Origin: Microbacterium luteum | GTDB lineage: Bacteria > Actinomycetota > Actinomycetes > Actinomycetales > Microbacteriaceae | Direction: 5' to 3' | DNA length: 64,000 nucleotides | NCBI RefSeq assembly: GCF_015277875.1 | Contig: NZ_CP063814.1 | Location: 1,612,001 to 1,676,000 of the forward strand | Shown here: positions 51,912 through 61,530 of the stretch, piece by piece | Layout: the number at the start of each line of letters is the position of its first letter | Numbering within the stretch: the stretch's first letter is position 1 | The notes under the pieces: generated by a model | What the model was told of the DNA's origin: nothing | Databases searched by the model: none | The model's input: only the letters and a program-made list of their open reading frames with translations | Program-made: the position numbers and the translations under genes

Positions 51912-52897
51912 GCACACCCGAGCACCCCGCGGACAAGCCGCTGACCCGCCGTCAGCTGCGGGAGATCCGCAACACCGGCTCGACGCCCGTCGTGACACCC
52001 CCGGACGCCGACGCCCATGCCACAGCCGACACCGACGACGCCGCGCCCGAGCAGGCGGCACCGGTCGCCTCTCCGAAGCCGCGCCTGCCCCGGCCGGCAC
52101 CCCCGACCGATGTGTCGCCGGCGCCGGCCCCCGACTCCAGTGTGAACCTCGGTGAGGCGCCGCTCACGCGCCGGCAGGCGCGCCAGCAGGAGAAGATACG
52201 CACCGCCTCGGTGCCGGTGATCACACCGGAGGTGGCTGCTCAACACACCACAGCGGCGAAGAAGCCCGTGTGGACCGCGGCGCCGGTCGACCCCGCCCTG
52301 GGCGAGCCGACGCCCATCGTCGCCTCCGTCCCCGAGGGTGCGGATGCACCGACCGAAAACAATTCGGGCGAGGCTGGCCGAGAGGTCGCGGACGAGTCCG
52401 AGCGGCCCGTGGTGAACCCGGCTCTCGGGGCAGGGCTCCTCGCCGGGGGCGTGCAGGAGGCTGCGGGGGCCCCGGCGTCCTTCGATCAGCTGCTGACGCG
52501 CTCGTCGAGCGGCTCGGTCAGCACTCCCAACGCGCTCATCATGTCTCAGACGCCGTCGACGCTCGCCTCGCCTGTCGCCTCGACGGGCGAGGTCATCCTC
52601 ACGGGGTCGTACGACCTGCCGGAGGGCTTCGGATCCACCGGACACGCCCGTGGGACGGCGGACGGCAAAGAGGTGGACGCGGTGCTCGTCGACGGTGAGC
52701 TGCCGGCGCATTCGTCACCGACGCCGATCGCCGCCAGCGCCGCGATCAGCACCCACAAGCAGCCCGGCGACGTCATCAAGCCCCCCACCCCCGAGAAGGG
52801 TGGGCGGCTGATGCTGACACTCGCGATCACCGCCGGTGTCCTGGCGCTCGCCCTCGTGGGCGTGCTCATCCTCGCGTTCGTGACGGGAGCGATCTGA
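51908..52897 (+). CDS. Unknown protein with LTRRQ repeats and a C-terminal membrane anchor
   Basis: A 329-aa mostly disordered, acidic, Pro/Ala-rich protein. It opens with [20 protein letters not shown] (near residue 12) and repeats the pattern as [22 protein letters not shown] near 84. A single helix at the very end ([20 protein letters not shown]) would anchor it with the bulk in the cytoplasm. It overlaps nadD by 4 bp and rsfS by 1 nt, so it is tightly co-expressed with them. No enzymatic domain is visible. Confidence 0.8.
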   Translation: MSTPEHPADKPLTRRQLREIRNTGSTPVVTPPDADAHATADTDDAAPEQAAPVASPKPRLPRPAPPTDVSPAPAPDSSVNLGEAPLTRRQARQQEKIRTASVPVITPEVAAQHTTAAKKPVWTAAPVDPALGEPTPIVASVPEGADAPTENNSGEAGREVADESERPVVNPALGAGLLAGGVQEAAGAPASFDQLLTRSSSGSVSTPNALIMSQTPSTLASPVASTGEVILTGSYDLPEGFGSTGHARGTADGKEVDAVLVDGELPAHSSPTPIAASAAISTHKQPGDVIKPPTPEKGGRLMLTLAITAGVLALALVGVLILAFVTGAI

Positions 52898-53274
52898 TGC
52901 CGGCGACGGAACAGTCGCGGGAGATGCTCCAGATCGCCGCCGCCGCAGCGGACGCGACCGGCGGTGAGGACCTCGTCGCCCTGGACGTGTCCGATCCGCT
53001 GCCGCTCGTCGACGTCTTCCTCATCGTCACCGGGCGCAGCGAGCGCAATGTCGCCGCCATCGCCGATGAGATCGAGGAGAAGCTCCTCGAGGCAGGCCAC
53101 AAGCGGCTCCGGCGCGAAGGACGCGAGGAGTCCCGCTGGATCCTCCTCGATTTCGGCGACCTCGTGGCGCATGTCTTCCATGAGGAGGAGCGGTCGTACT
53201 ACGGGCTCGAACGCTTGTGGAAGGACTGCCCCGTCGTCCCCATCGTCCTTGCCGGAGCCTCGGCTGGTGAGTGA
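52897..53274 (+). CDS. rsfS: Ribosomal silencing factor RsfS
   Basis: A 125-aa protein that binds L14 and blocks subunit joining when nutrients are low. LVALDVSDPLPLVDVFLIVT, ESRWILLDFGDLVAHVFHEE and YYGLERLWKD are family-defining. The ATG overlaps the previous stop by 1 nt. Confidence 0.96.
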   Translation: MPATEQSREMLQIAAAAADATGGEDLVALDVSDPLPLVDVFLIVTGRSERNVAAIADEIEEKLLEAGHKRLRREGREESRWILLDFGDLVAHVFHEEERSYYGLERLWKDCPVVPIVLAGASAGE

Positions 53275-53376
53275 CTACGCCGCGTCGCGCGCCACGCCCG
53301 GGGCGGCGACGGTTCGAAGAGACCGGGAACATGTTGTAAGCTGATCGAGTTGTCCCGCCGGAGCGGGAAACGATCT

Positions 53377-53452
53377 GGGCCTGTGGCGCAGCTGGTAGCG
53401 CACCTGCATGGCATGCAGGGGGTCAGGGGTTCGAGTCCCCTCAGGTCCACCA
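53377..53452 (+). tRNA. tRNA-Ala (anticodon GGC)
   Basis: The acceptor stem GGGCCTG/CAGGTCC includes the G3-U70 pair that marks tRNA-Ala. The anticodon stem CCTGC/GCAGG encloses ATGGCAT (GGC at 53410-53412). CCA is encoded. Confidence 0.97.
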
Positions 53453-53478
53453 AAAACCCCCGGGCAACCGGGGGTTTT
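53453..53478 (+). terminator. Terminator after tRNA-Ala
   Basis: 11-bp perfect arms (AAAACCCCCGG and complement) with loop GCAA; the 3' arm ends in TTTT. A classic intrinsic terminator. Confidence 0.92.
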
Positions 53479-53526
53479 GTATTGGATGCGGGCAGCCTGA
53501 AGAGTCCTCCCCATCCTGCTGTGTCG

Positions 53527-53532
53527 TAGCGT
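53527..53532 (+). promoter_or_regulatory. -10 box TAGCGT of the GH3 gene (leaderless)
   Basis: TAGCGT ends 6 nt before the ATG at 53539. Confidence 0.5.
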
Positions 53533-53538
53533 GGAGAC

Positions 53539-54756
53539 ATGAAGCTCCTCGCGCGCGTCCTGGTGGTCGGCGTGCTGAGCAGCGCGATCAGCGGCGCACT
53601 CGCGTCGGAGGAGTCCGATCCCGATATCGCGGCTGCTGCCGCATCGATGCCCTCGACCGACGCGTCCGCCGCCGAAGAGCCCGTCGTCGTCGCGCCCGCC
53701 GGTGCCGGCGAGGTGAGATCGGAAGCCGCCCGGCTCGTCGCAGCGATGACGGTGCGTGAGCGCGCGGCGAGCGTCGTGATGGGGCACCTTCCGACGACCG
53801 ACACATCGCTGCTCCGGACATACATGGCCGAGGAGGGGATCGCGGGGTTCATCCTGATGGGCGCGAACATCCCGGCGGACGAGTCGGCGCTCCGTGCGGT
53901 GACGGGATCCCTCATCGTCGATCCGACGCTCCCGCCGCTCTTGGCCATCGACCAGGAGGGCGGCGACGTCTCTCGGCTGCCGTGGGACGATTTCGCCGCG
54001 GCGCCGACCTTGAAGGACGCCGACCCCGGTGCCGCGGCGGACGCGTTCGCGGCACGCGCGTCTCTCGTGGCGCGTGCCGGGGCGAGCGTGAACTTCGGCA
54101 TCATTGCAGACGTGACATCCGACCCCGGGATGTTCATCTACCGGCGTGCTCTCGGCACCGACCCGGCTGCCTCGGCGGACAGGGTCGTGGGCGCTGTTCA
54201 GGGCGAGGGCGGACGGGTGGCATCCACCCTCAAGCACTTCCCCGGCCACGGCGCAGCGCCGGGCGACTCGCACATCGGCATCCCGAGCACGGACATGTCG
54301 ATGCAGGAATGGTCCGAGACGCAAGCGCCCCCATTCGTCGCGGGGATCGACGCGGGCGCACCCCTGCTGATGTTCGGACATCTGTCGTACACGACCGTCG
54401 ATGACGCGCCCGCATCCCTGTCGTCCGAGTGGCATCGCATCGCCCGCGAGGAACTCGGGTTCGACGGCGTCGCGGTCACCGACGATCTCGGGATGCTTCA
54501 GGCGACCGGCCTGCCCGAATACGCCGATCCGGTAGCCAACGGCGTCGCCGCGCTGGCAGCAGGCAATGATCTGCTCCTGACGGTGCTCTACAGCGACGCC
54601 GGCAGCGCCGAGCGCCTGGTGGAGGGGATCGTGGCCGCCGTGGAGCGCGGCGAGGTGTCGCTGGAGCGACTGACCGAGGCATCCGAGCGGGTCACGGCGC
54701 TGCGATGGGTGTCGGCGCACACCACCCTGCTTCCCTGCGCGGACTGCGCGCAGTGA
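53539..54756 (+). CDS. Exported glycoside hydrolase family 3 protein (NagZ-like beta-N-acetylhexosaminidase)
   Basis: A 405-aa protein with an N-terminal signal segment (LLARVLVVGVLSSAISGALA), then the GH3 barrel. DQEGGDVSRL and the His-containing KHFPGHGAAPGDSHIGIP (NagZ-type general-acid loop) are present. The nucleophile Asp lies in FDGVAVTDDLGM. It probably removes N-acetylglucosamine from peptidoglycan fragments outside the cell. Starts from a leaderless promoter after the tRNA-Ala terminator. Confidence 0.9.
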   Translation: MKLLARVLVVGVLSSAISGALASEESDPDIAAAAASMPSTDASAAEEPVVVAPAGAGEVRSEAARLVAAMTVRERAASVVMGHLPTTDTSLLRTYMAEEGIAGFILMGANIPADESALRAVTGSLIVDPTLPPLLAIDQEGGDVSRLPWDDFAAAPTLKDADPGAAADAFAARASLVARAGASVNFGIIADVTSDPGMFIYRRALGTDPAASADRVVGAVQGEGGRVASTLKHFPGHGAAPGDSHIGIPSTDMSMQEWSETQAPPFVAGIDAGAPLLMFGHLSYTTVDDAPASLSSEWHRIAREELGFDGVAVTDDLGMLQATGLPEYADPVANGVAALAAGNDLLLTVLYSDAGSAERLVEGIVAAVERGEVSLERLTEASERVTALRWVSAHTTLLPCADCAQ

Positions 54757-54765
54757 CGCCCGCTG

Positions 54766-55626
54766 TCAGCCGATGATGGCGGCGAGGAGACGTTCCCGCA
54801 GCCTGGCCCCCGTCGCCGCGAATTCTCGCTGTTGCCGTACGTACTCCGCCTTGCCCGCGGCGGTCTCCACCGCCACCGGATCGAAGCCCCAGTCACGCAG
54901 GTCGTAGGGTGAGGCCCGCATGTCGAGGGTTCGGACCGCGCGCGCGTACTCGAAGGTGTCGAGCAAGAGATCGCCCGGCACGAGCGGCCCGGCCTTGACG
55001 GCCCACTTGTACAGATCCATACCCGCGTGCAGGCATCCCGGCTGCTCACGATCTGCCTGCGTGCGACGGGACAGCGGTTCGCGGTTGCGCGGTGCGGCAT
55101 CAGGGGTGAAGAAGCGGTAGGCGTCGAAGTGCGTGCAGCGCAGCTCGTGCGCCTCCACCACGTCATCGGTGCCTCGGGGGCCGAGTCGAAGCGGCAGGTC
55201 GTGACGCGGTGAAGATGATCGATAGACCATCGCCCACTCGTGCATGCCGAAGCATCCGAAGGCGGGGGCGCGCCCGGCCGTGGATCGGAGGATGCGCACG
55301 ATGCCGGCGAGGAGGTCGCCGCGCGTGCGTCGGCACTCATCGGCATCGACGACGAGCGATCCGGGAGGGTCGCTCGCGACGTAACCTCGCCACCGGCCGC
55401 GTGAGGTCTCGGCGGCGTCTTCGAGGACAACGCCCGCACCGGGATGCCACCGGCGCAGCACTGCCGGCTTGTAGGAGTAGTACGTGTAGAGGAAATCGTC
55501 CACCGGGTGCGCCTCCCGGCGAGAGGAGCGCTCGCGCCGCGCGGCCGTGAGGGCGTCGGCGCGGTGGGCGTGACGCGACGCGAGATCGTGCCACGCCGAC
55601 GCAGGAAGGCTCGTCGTGACCGTCAC
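54766..55626 (-). CDS. Conserved actinobacterial protein usually labelled 3-methyladenine DNA glycosylase
   Basis: A 286-aa protein containing HPVDDFLYTYYSYKPAVLRR and WHPGAG, which I recognise from actinobacterial proteins annotated in databases as 3-methyladenine DNA glycosylase. I see no helix-hairpin-helix or AAG active-site motif, so that label is weakly founded. The GTG start overlaps the SRAP gene stop (GTGA). Its pairing with a DNA-damage protein is consistent with a repair role but does not prove it. Confidence 0.7.
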   Translation of the reverse strand: MTVTTSLPASAWHDLASRHAHRADALTAARRERSSRREAHPVDDFLYTYYSYKPAVLRRWHPGAGVVLEDAAETSRGRWRGYVASDPPGSLVVDADECRRTRGDLLAGIVRILRSTAGRAPAFGCFGMHEWAMVYRSSSPRHDLPLRLGPRGTDDVVEAHELRCTHFDAYRFFTPDAAPRNREPLSRRTQADREQPGCLHAGMDLYKWAVKAGPLVPGDLLLDTFEYARAVRTLDMRASPYDLRDWGFDPVAVETAAGKAEYVRQQREFAATGARLRERLLAAIIG

Positions 55627-56336
55627 GTCTGGACCGGGTCGATGAGATCGGGGCGGTTGTTGCGCACGTTTCCGACAGCGGGGGAGACGACCCGGGCGTC
55701 GAGCGTCTCGGCGACCGCAGGTGCCGCGTCGATCGCGGCGTCGAGGACGTCACGCACGTTCTCGGTCGTCGGATCGAGCCACGCGTCCGCGTGGTCCGGG
55801 TCGACGAACAGCGGCGTACGGTCATGGATGGAACGGAGCGAGCCGACCGCGTCACGTGTGAGGATCGTGAAGCTCAGCATCCACCGTGCCGGGTCGTCGT
55901 CGCTCTTGGACGGATCCTTCCACCATTCGTACAGGCCGGCGAACAGCAGCGGGCTGTCGTCCGCCGGGTGGATGTAGTGCGGCACCTTTCCCTGGTCGGA
56001 CTTCTGCCACTCGTAGTACCCCGATGCGGGAATGACGGCACGGCGCTTGTGGAGGGCGGTTCGGAACAGCGGCTTGTCCTCGAGCTCTTCGGAGCGGGCG
56101 TTGAAGGCCCGTGTTCCGATGGTCGGGTCTTTCGCCCACCCGGGAACGAGACCCCAGCGCGCTCGTGCAAGCCGCCGTGTCGGCGGCTCGGTCTTGGTGG
56201 AATCGAGCACGATCGCCGCAGGGTCTGTGGGGGCGATGTTGAATGACGGTCCGGGAAGATCGTCGCCTTCCACGTCGACGCGCAGAACGCCGACGAGCTC
56301 GGATCCGACATTCGCGACGACGAACCTTCCGCACAT
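55623..56336 (-). CDS. yedK: SRAP-domain abasic-site protein (YedK/HMCES family)
   Basis: A 237-aa SRAP protein. The catalytic Cys2 is in MCGRFVV; after Met removal it forms a thiazolidine crosslink with abasic sites in single-stranded DNA. Further motifs are ARWGLVPGWAKD, FNARSEEL and RRAVIPASGYYEW; the active-site histidine lies in IHDRTPLF. A minus-strand TAGGCT at 56343-56348 is 6 nt before the ATG, indicating a leaderless mRNA. Confidence 0.95.
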   Translation of the reverse strand: MCGRFVVANVGSELVGVLRVDVEGDDLPGPSFNIAPTDPAAIVLDSTKTEPPTRRLARARWGLVPGWAKDPTIGTRAFNARSEELEDKPLFRTALHKRRAVIPASGYYEWQKSDQGKVPHYIHPADDSPLLFAGLYEWWKDPSKSDDDPARWMLSFTILTRDAVGSLRSIHDRTPLFVDPDHADAWLDPTTENVRDVLDAAIDAAPAVAETLDARVVSPAVGNVRNNRPDLIDPVQT

Positions 56337-56368
56337 GCTGCCAGCCTACGCGCGGCCGACGACACGGC

Positions 56369-57406
56369 TCACGAATCGACGACCCCCGCCTCGCGCAGGC
56401 GCCGGAGCAGGCCCGCGCCGTGTGAGGCCGAGACCCACGGGACAGATGCCGCCGTGTGGTCGTTGACGGCCGTGCGGCCACCGGCGAGAACGGCCTCGGT
56501 GGGGGACAGGCGCCGGATGGCCACCGCGGCGACGTTGCCGGGGTGCTCGCTGGCGAACCGCGTGTAGATCTCATCGTCATGCTGGCCGTCGTCGCCGATC
56601 AGGAGCCACGTGATGTCGGGAAACTCGGCTGCGAGCCGCCGGAGGTTCTCCGACTTGTGCAGCTGGCCGCTGCGGAACCAGCGGTCGTGCGTGGGCCCCC
56701 AGTCGGTGAGCAGCGTCGCCCCGGGCGGATAGAGGTGACGCCGGAGGAATCGCATGAGCGTCGGTGCGATGTTCCACGCACCTGTCGACAGGTACACCAC
56801 GGGGATTCCCGGTCGATCGCGCACGAGGGTCTCCAGCAGAACCGCCATGCCGGCGACCGGCTGCCGAGCATGCTCATCGACCACGAACGAGTTCCATGCG
56901 GCCAGCAGGGGCCGCGGGAGAGCGGTGACCATGACCGTGTCGTCGACGTCGGAGACGACACCGAAGCGCACATCCGAACCGACGACGAAGACCCGCGTCT
57001 CGACGGGCTCGCCGCCCTCGACCGACATCGTGAAGGTCTGCCACCCCGGCGCGAGGGATGCGGGCAGCACGGTGTCGATCACGCCGCCGCGATCGGCGAC
57101 GACGTCATGCGTCACGCCGCCGATGTCGACGCTCACCTGGGCGAAGCCGACGGGCACGGCCACGAAGCTGCGCCAGCCGCGCACGCCGCCGTACTCGCCG
57201 TCGCTCGGAGGGGTCCGAGGCGGCACGATGAGCACGCGCCCGAGCACGCGGACCCAGTCGGTGCCGCCGTACCCGGGGAACGGCGTCACCGTCGGCAGCT
57301 GCCCGCGCTGACGAGCCCGGCGTTCGCGCCAGGCGTGGAAGCGCCGCTCCCACCGGGCCAGCCACAGGACTTTCGGACGGACGGGATCCTCGGTCGGGGC
57401 GGCCAT
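56369..57406 (-). CDS. App1-family phosphatase domain protein (DUF2183)
   Basis: A 345-aa protein whose second half carries HAD-type motifs FGVVSDVDDTVMVTAL (DxDxT) and LIGDDGQHDDEIY, as in yeast phosphatidate phosphatase App1. The N-terminal ~150 residues (GRVLIVPPRTPPSD) form a beta-rich domain found in bacterial relatives. The substrate in bacteria is unknown, possibly lipid phosphate. The ATG at 57406 lies 5 bp after the dedA stop. Confidence 0.87.
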   Translation of the reverse strand: MAAPTEDPVRPKVLWLARWERRFHAWRERRARQRGQLPTVTPFPGYGGTDWVRVLGRVLIVPPRTPPSDGEYGGVRGWRSFVAVPVGFAQVSVDIGGVTHDVVADRGGVIDTVLPASLAPGWQTFTMSVEGGEPVETRVFVVGSDVRFGVVSDVDDTVMVTALPRPLLAAWNSFVVDEHARQPVAGMAVLLETLVRDRPGIPVVYLSTGAWNIAPTLMRFLRRHLYPPGATLLTDWGPTHDRWFRSGQLHKSENLRRLAAEFPDITWLLIGDDGQHDDEIYTRFASEHPGNVAAVAIRRLSPTEAVLAGGRTAVNDHTAASVPWVSASHGAGLLRRLREAGVVDS

Positions 57407-57411
57407 ACCCC

Positions 57412-58098
57412 TCAGTCTTCCACGCGATGCGCGCCCGGGACCGCCGTCGAGCCGGTGCCGTCGTCCGCGAGGTGCTTGCGTTCGACGCGTTCGATGACCT
57501 TCTTCGCGACCAGAACGAGAACCAGGAACACGACGATGACGCCGACGAAGAGGTAGCCGGCGTAGTGGAGGCGGTCGGCGAGCTCGCGATAGGTGCCGGC
57601 CGCGGCGGACGACACCGACACGTACAGTGCCGCCCACACGATGCAGGCGGGCGTGGTCCAGGCGAGGAAGCGGCCGTATCGGTAGCCGCTCATCCCCACG
57701 GTCAGCGGCACCAGCGAGTGCAGGACCGGGAGGAAGCGCGACAGGAAGATCGCGGGGCCGCCCCGCCGGCGCAGGTAGCGTTCCGACCGCATCCAGTTCG
57801 CCTCGCCGATGCGCCGTCCCAGACGGGAGTGACGGATACGGGGCCCGAGGTAGCGGCCGAGCCAGAATCCGATGCTCTCGCCCGCCACCGCACCGATGAC
57901 GACCACGACACCGAGAGTGAGCCCCTCCCAGATGCTCGAGACCGCCGTTCCGGCGACGATGACGATGGTGTCCCCGGGCACGATCAGACCGATCAGCACA
58001 CTCGTCTCGAGCATGATCGCGATGCCCGCGAGTGCGGTTCGCAGCACCGGATCCACCGACTGCACGGCATCGAGGATCCAGGTGAGCACGTCGTTCAC
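57412..58098 (-). CDS. DedA family membrane protein
   Basis: A 228-aa protein with the DedA signatures ETSVLIGLIVPGDTIVIVAG and FLSRFLPVLHSLVPLTVGMS, the latter with the conserved Arg and Pro. DedA proteins include undecaprenyl-phosphate or phospholipid flippases linked to envelope homeostasis. The GTG start at 58098 lies 7 nt after a minus-strand TAGTCT (58106-58111), a leaderless geometry. The App1 gene follows in the same transcript. Confidence 0.93.
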   Translation of the reverse strand: MNDVLTWILDAVQSVDPVLRTALAGIAIMLETSVLIGLIVPGDTIVIVAGTAVSSIWEGLTLGVVVVIGAVAGESIGFWLGRYLGPRIRHSRLGRRIGEANWMRSERYLRRRGGPAIFLSRFLPVLHSLVPLTVGMSGYRYGRFLAWTTPACIVWAALYVSVSSAAAGTYRELADRLHYAGYLFVGVIVVFLVLVLVAKKVIERVERKHLADDGTGSTAVPGAHRVED

Positions 58099-58257
58099 CC
58101 GATCGAGACTACGTCGGACGCCTCGCGAGGAGGTGTGAAATCCCCGTTGCTCGGAGCAGGCCTTCAGGATGCGCGGGCTCGCGCGGGGGCCGGATGAGGT
58201 TCCGGTAACCTGAAAGACGCGTTCCGCGCGCCCCCGTACTCCGCGATTGGTTCTCCC

Positions 58258-60852
58258 GTGTCACAGCACTCTCCCTCCGACCGCCCTGCTTCCGACGACG
58301 GAAGCGGCTTCGACGCCCACGCCGTCGAGCGCAAGTGGCAACAGCGGTGGGAACAGGCCGACCCCTTCAAGGCGGGTGGCCCCGAGGACACGCGTCCGCG
58401 CAAGTACGTGCTCGCCATGTTCCCCTACCCGTCGGGCGACCTGCACATGGGTCACGCGGAGAACTACCTCTACTCGGACATCGTGGCGCGCTTCTGGCGC
58501 CACCGCGGCTACAACGTGCTCAACCCGATCGGATGGGACTCATTCGGCCTGCCCGCCGAGAATGCCGCGATCAAGCGCGGCGCGGACCCGCGGGAGTGGA
58601 CGTACGACAACATCGCCCAGCAGAAGGCCGGATTCCGTGCCTACGGGGTCTCGTTCGACTGGAACCGCGTCCTCCACACGAGCGACCCCGATTACTACCA
58701 GTGGAACCAGTGGCTGTTCCAGCGTCTTCACGAGCGGGGGCTCGCATACCGCAAGGACGCCGCCGTCAACTGGGACCCGGTGGATCAGACCGTGCTCGCC
58801 AACGAGCAGGTGCTTCCCGACGGCACATCCGAGCGCAGCGGTGCGGTGGTGGTCAAGAAGAAGCTCGAACAGTGGTACTTCAAGATCACCGACTACGCCG
58901 ACCGGCTCCTCGACGACCTGAATCAGCTCGAAGGGCGCTGGCCGCAGAAGGTCATCCGCATGCAGCGGAACTGGATCGGGCGATCTGTCGGAGCCGACAT
59001 CGATTTCGAGATCGAAGGGCACCCGGAGAAGGTCACCGTCTTCTCGACGCGCCCGGACACCCTCCACGGGGCGACCTTCTTCGTCGTCGCACCGGAGAGC
59101 GAGCTGGCGGCTCAGCTGGCTGCCGGAGCCTCGGCCGACGTGCGGCAGCGCTTCAGCGACTACGTCGAGTCGGTCGGTCGTCAGACCGAGATCGAGCGTC
59201 AGTCCACCGATCGGCCGAAGACCGGCGTCTTCCTCGAGCGCTACGCCGTCAACCCCGCCAACGGCGAGCGCCTTCCGGTGTGGGCCGCGGACTACGTGCT
59301 GGCCGACTACGGCCACGGCGCCGTGATGGCCGTCCCCGCCCACGACCAGCGCGACCTCGACTTCGCGCGCGCATTCGACCTGCCGGTGAAGGTCGTCGTC
59401 GACACCACCGCACCCATCACGGGGGCGATCCCGGTCATCGATGTCGACGAAGACGGCAACCCCATCGACCCCTTCGCGGACGACCCGTCGCTCGACGAGC
59501 TCGATCCCGCGCACACGGGCGTCGCCCTGGCCGGTGAGGGTCGCATGGTCAACTCGGGCTCACTGAACGGGCTGTCCAAGCGCAACGCGATCACCCGCAT
59601 GATCGAGGAACTCGAGGCGAAGGGGGCCGGCCGGGCGTCGAAGTCGTATCGGCTGCGCGACTGGCTCATCTCCCGGCAGCGCTTCTGGGGGACCCCGATC
59701 CCGATGATCCACACCGATGACGGCCGCATCGTGCCGGTCCCGGAGGATCAGCTGCCGCTCACCCTCCCGGACGCGGCCGGTCTCGATCTCGCACCGAAGG
59801 GCACCTCGCCCTTGGGCGCGGCTGGCGAATGGGTGCAGACCGTCGATCCCACCACCGGCGAGGCGGCGCGGCGCGACCCCGACACCATGGACACCTTCGT
59901 GGACAGCTCCTGGTACTTCCTGCGCTTCCTCTCGCCGGGCGACCCGAACGAGGCGTTCTCGTCCGCCGAGGCGATGAAGTGGGCGCCGGTGGACTTCTAC
60001 ATCGGAGGCGTGGAGCACGCCATCCTCCACCTGCTCTACGCGCGGTTCATCACCAAGGTCCTGTACGACATGGGGCTGGTGGACTTCACCGAGCCGTTCT
60101 CGAGCCTGATCAACCAGGGGATGATCATCCTCGGCGGCACGAAGATGTCCAAGAGCAAGGGCAACCTCGTGGTGTTCCAGGACGAACTCGACGCGCACGG
60201 CGCTGACGCGCTGCGGGTCGCCCTCGCCTTCGCCGGACCGGTCGAGGACGACAAGGACTGGAACGACGTCTCGACGACGGGTGCCCAGAAGTTCCTGGCC
60301 CGCGCCTGGCGCGTGGCGCACGACGTGGCCAGCGAGCGGGACGTCGTGTGGAAGGACGGCGATCCGGCCCTGCGCCGCGTCACCCACCGCCTCCTCGCAG
60401 ATGCTCCGACACTGGTCGAGCAGACGAAGTTCAACGTCGTCGTCGCCCGGCTCATGGAACTGGTGAACGCGACCCGCAAGGTGATCGACACCGGCGCGGG
60501 TGCGGCGGATCCCGCCGTGAGGGAAGCCGCCGAGGCGACGGCCATGATCCTGGACCTGTTCGCTCCTCACACGGCCGAGGAGATGTGGGAGACGCTCGGC
60601 TATGAGCCGTTCGTCGGCCTCATGCCCTGGCGGAGCGCCGACCCGACGCTGCTGGTCGAGGAATCCGTCACCGCTGTCGTTCAGATCAACGGCAAGGTGC
60701 GGGCGACGCTCGAGGTGCCGGCGCGCATCGAGCCCGACGCGCTGGAGAAGCTCGCCCGAGAGGACGCTCGCGTCATCCGCGCCCTCGGTGACAAGACCAT
60801 CGCGCGCGCGATCGTCCGCGCACCGAAGGTCGTGAGCTTCAGCGCGAACTGA
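58258..60852 (+). CDS. leuS: Leucyl-tRNA synthetase
   Basis: An 864-aa class I synthetase. The ATP site is [19 protein letters not shown] (HMGH), the KMSKS loop is [12 protein letters not shown] near residue 630, and the editing domain lies at about 230-430 ([12 protein letters not shown] with the TRPDT motif). The GTG at 58258 is the best start; about 20 variable residues precede the core (ERKWQQRWE). Confidence 0.97.
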   Translation: MSQHSPSDRPASDDGSGFDAHAVERKWQQRWEQADPFKAGGPEDTRPRKYVLAMFPYPSGDLHMGHAENYLYSDIVARFWRHRGYNVLNPIGWDSFGLPAENAAIKRGADPREWTYDNIAQQKAGFRAYGVSFDWNRVLHTSDPDYYQWNQWLFQRLHERGLAYRKDAAVNWDPVDQTVLANEQVLPDGTSERSGAVVVKKKLEQWYFKITDYADRLLDDLNQLEGRWPQKVIRMQRNWIGRSVGADIDFEIEGHPEKVTVFSTRPDTLHGATFFVVAPESELAAQLAAGASADVRQRFSDYVESVGRQTEIERQSTDRPKTGVFLERYAVNPANGERLPVWAADYVLADYGHGAVMAVPAHDQRDLDFARAFDLPVKVVVDTTAPITGAIPVIDVDEDGNPIDPFADDPSLDELDPAHTGVALAGEGRMVNSGSLNGLSKRNAITRMIEELEAKGAGRASKSYRLRDWLISRQRFWGTPIPMIHTDDGRIVPVPEDQLPLTLPDAAGLDLAPKGTSPLGAAGEWVQTVDPTTGEAARRDPDTMDTFVDSSWYFLRFLSPGDPNEAFSSAEAMKWAPVDFYIGGVEHAILHLLYARFITKVLYDMGLVDFTEPFSSLINQGMIILGGTKMSKSKGNLVVFQDELDAHGADALRVALAFAGPVEDDKDWNDVSTTGAQKFLARAWRVAHDVASERDVVWKDGDPALRRVTHRLLADAPTLVEQTKFNVVVARLMELVNATRKVIDTGAGAADPAVREAAEATAMILDLFAPHTAEEMWETLGYEPFVGLMPWRSADPTLLVEESVTAVVQINGKVRATLEVPARIEPDALEKLAREDARVIRALGDKTIARAIVRAPKVVSFSAN

Positions 60853-60927
60853 CCCTCCCCACGGGGCTGCCGCAGCGCGCTGTCCACCGAGCGGTCGGGC
60901 CGCGTCCGCCGCGTGTGCGCACACGCC

Positions 60928-60933
60928 TAGCGT
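60928..60933 (+). promoter_or_regulatory. -10 box TAGCGT of comEA (leaderless)
   Basis: TAGCGT ends 6 nt before the GTG at 60940. Confidence 0.5.
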
Positions 60934-60939
60934 GAGCGG

Positions 60940-61530
60940 GTGGCGAGAATCTCGGACACCTCGACAGCTCGGCGCTGGGGCGTCGGCGGACTGGTGCTGC
61001 TCGTGCTGGCGGGACTGGTCGTCACCGTGGTCATCGGGCTCGTACGCGGTGCCACGGCACCTGTCGAGACGGTGACCGTCGATGACCTCGCGACGACTGG
61101 CACACCGGAGGCGGATCTCTATGTCCACGTGTCGGGCGCCGTCGCCGGTCCCGGCCTGTACGTGCTCGCCGACGGCGCGCGCGTGATGGATGCGGTGGCA
61201 GCCGCCGGTGGTTTCACCGGCGACGCCGATTCCGCCGCCGTGAATCTCGCTCGGCCGATCGCCGACGGCGAGCAGCTTCACGTGCCCGCGAAGGGGGAGG
61301 CGCCCGCGCCTGCGCCGGGGCCGGCGAGCGGCGGCGCCGGCCCGATCGATCTCAACACCGCCGACGTGGCCGCGCTCGAGACGCTCCCGGGCATCGGGCC
61401 GACCCTCGGTGGCCGGATAGTGGCCTGGCGGGAGGAGAACGGTCGGTTCACCAGTGTCGACGACCTTCTCGCAGTGCCGGGGATCGGCGAGAAGCTGCTG
61501 GCCGGCATGCGCGATCTGATCGTCGTGTGA
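60940..61530 (+). CDS. comEA: ComEA-type DNA-binding protein
   Basis: A 196-aa protein with an N-terminal membrane anchor (GLVLLVLAGLVVTVVIGLVR), an SLBB domain (VHVSGAVAGPGLYVL) and a C-terminal double helix-hairpin-helix (LNTADVAALETLPGIGPTLG then DDLLAVPGIGEKLL). ComEA binds incoming double-stranded DNA at the cell surface during transformation. comEC overlaps it by 1 nt. Confidence 0.94.
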   Translation: MARISDTSTARRWGVGGLVLLVLAGLVVTVVIGLVRGATAPVETVTVDDLATTGTPEADLYVHVSGAVAGPGLYVLADGARVMDAVAAAGGFTGDADSAAVNLARPIADGEQLHVPAKGEAPAPAPGPASGGAGPIDLNTADVAALETLPGIGPTLGGRIVAWREENGRFTSVDDLLAVPGIGEKLLAGMRDLIVV

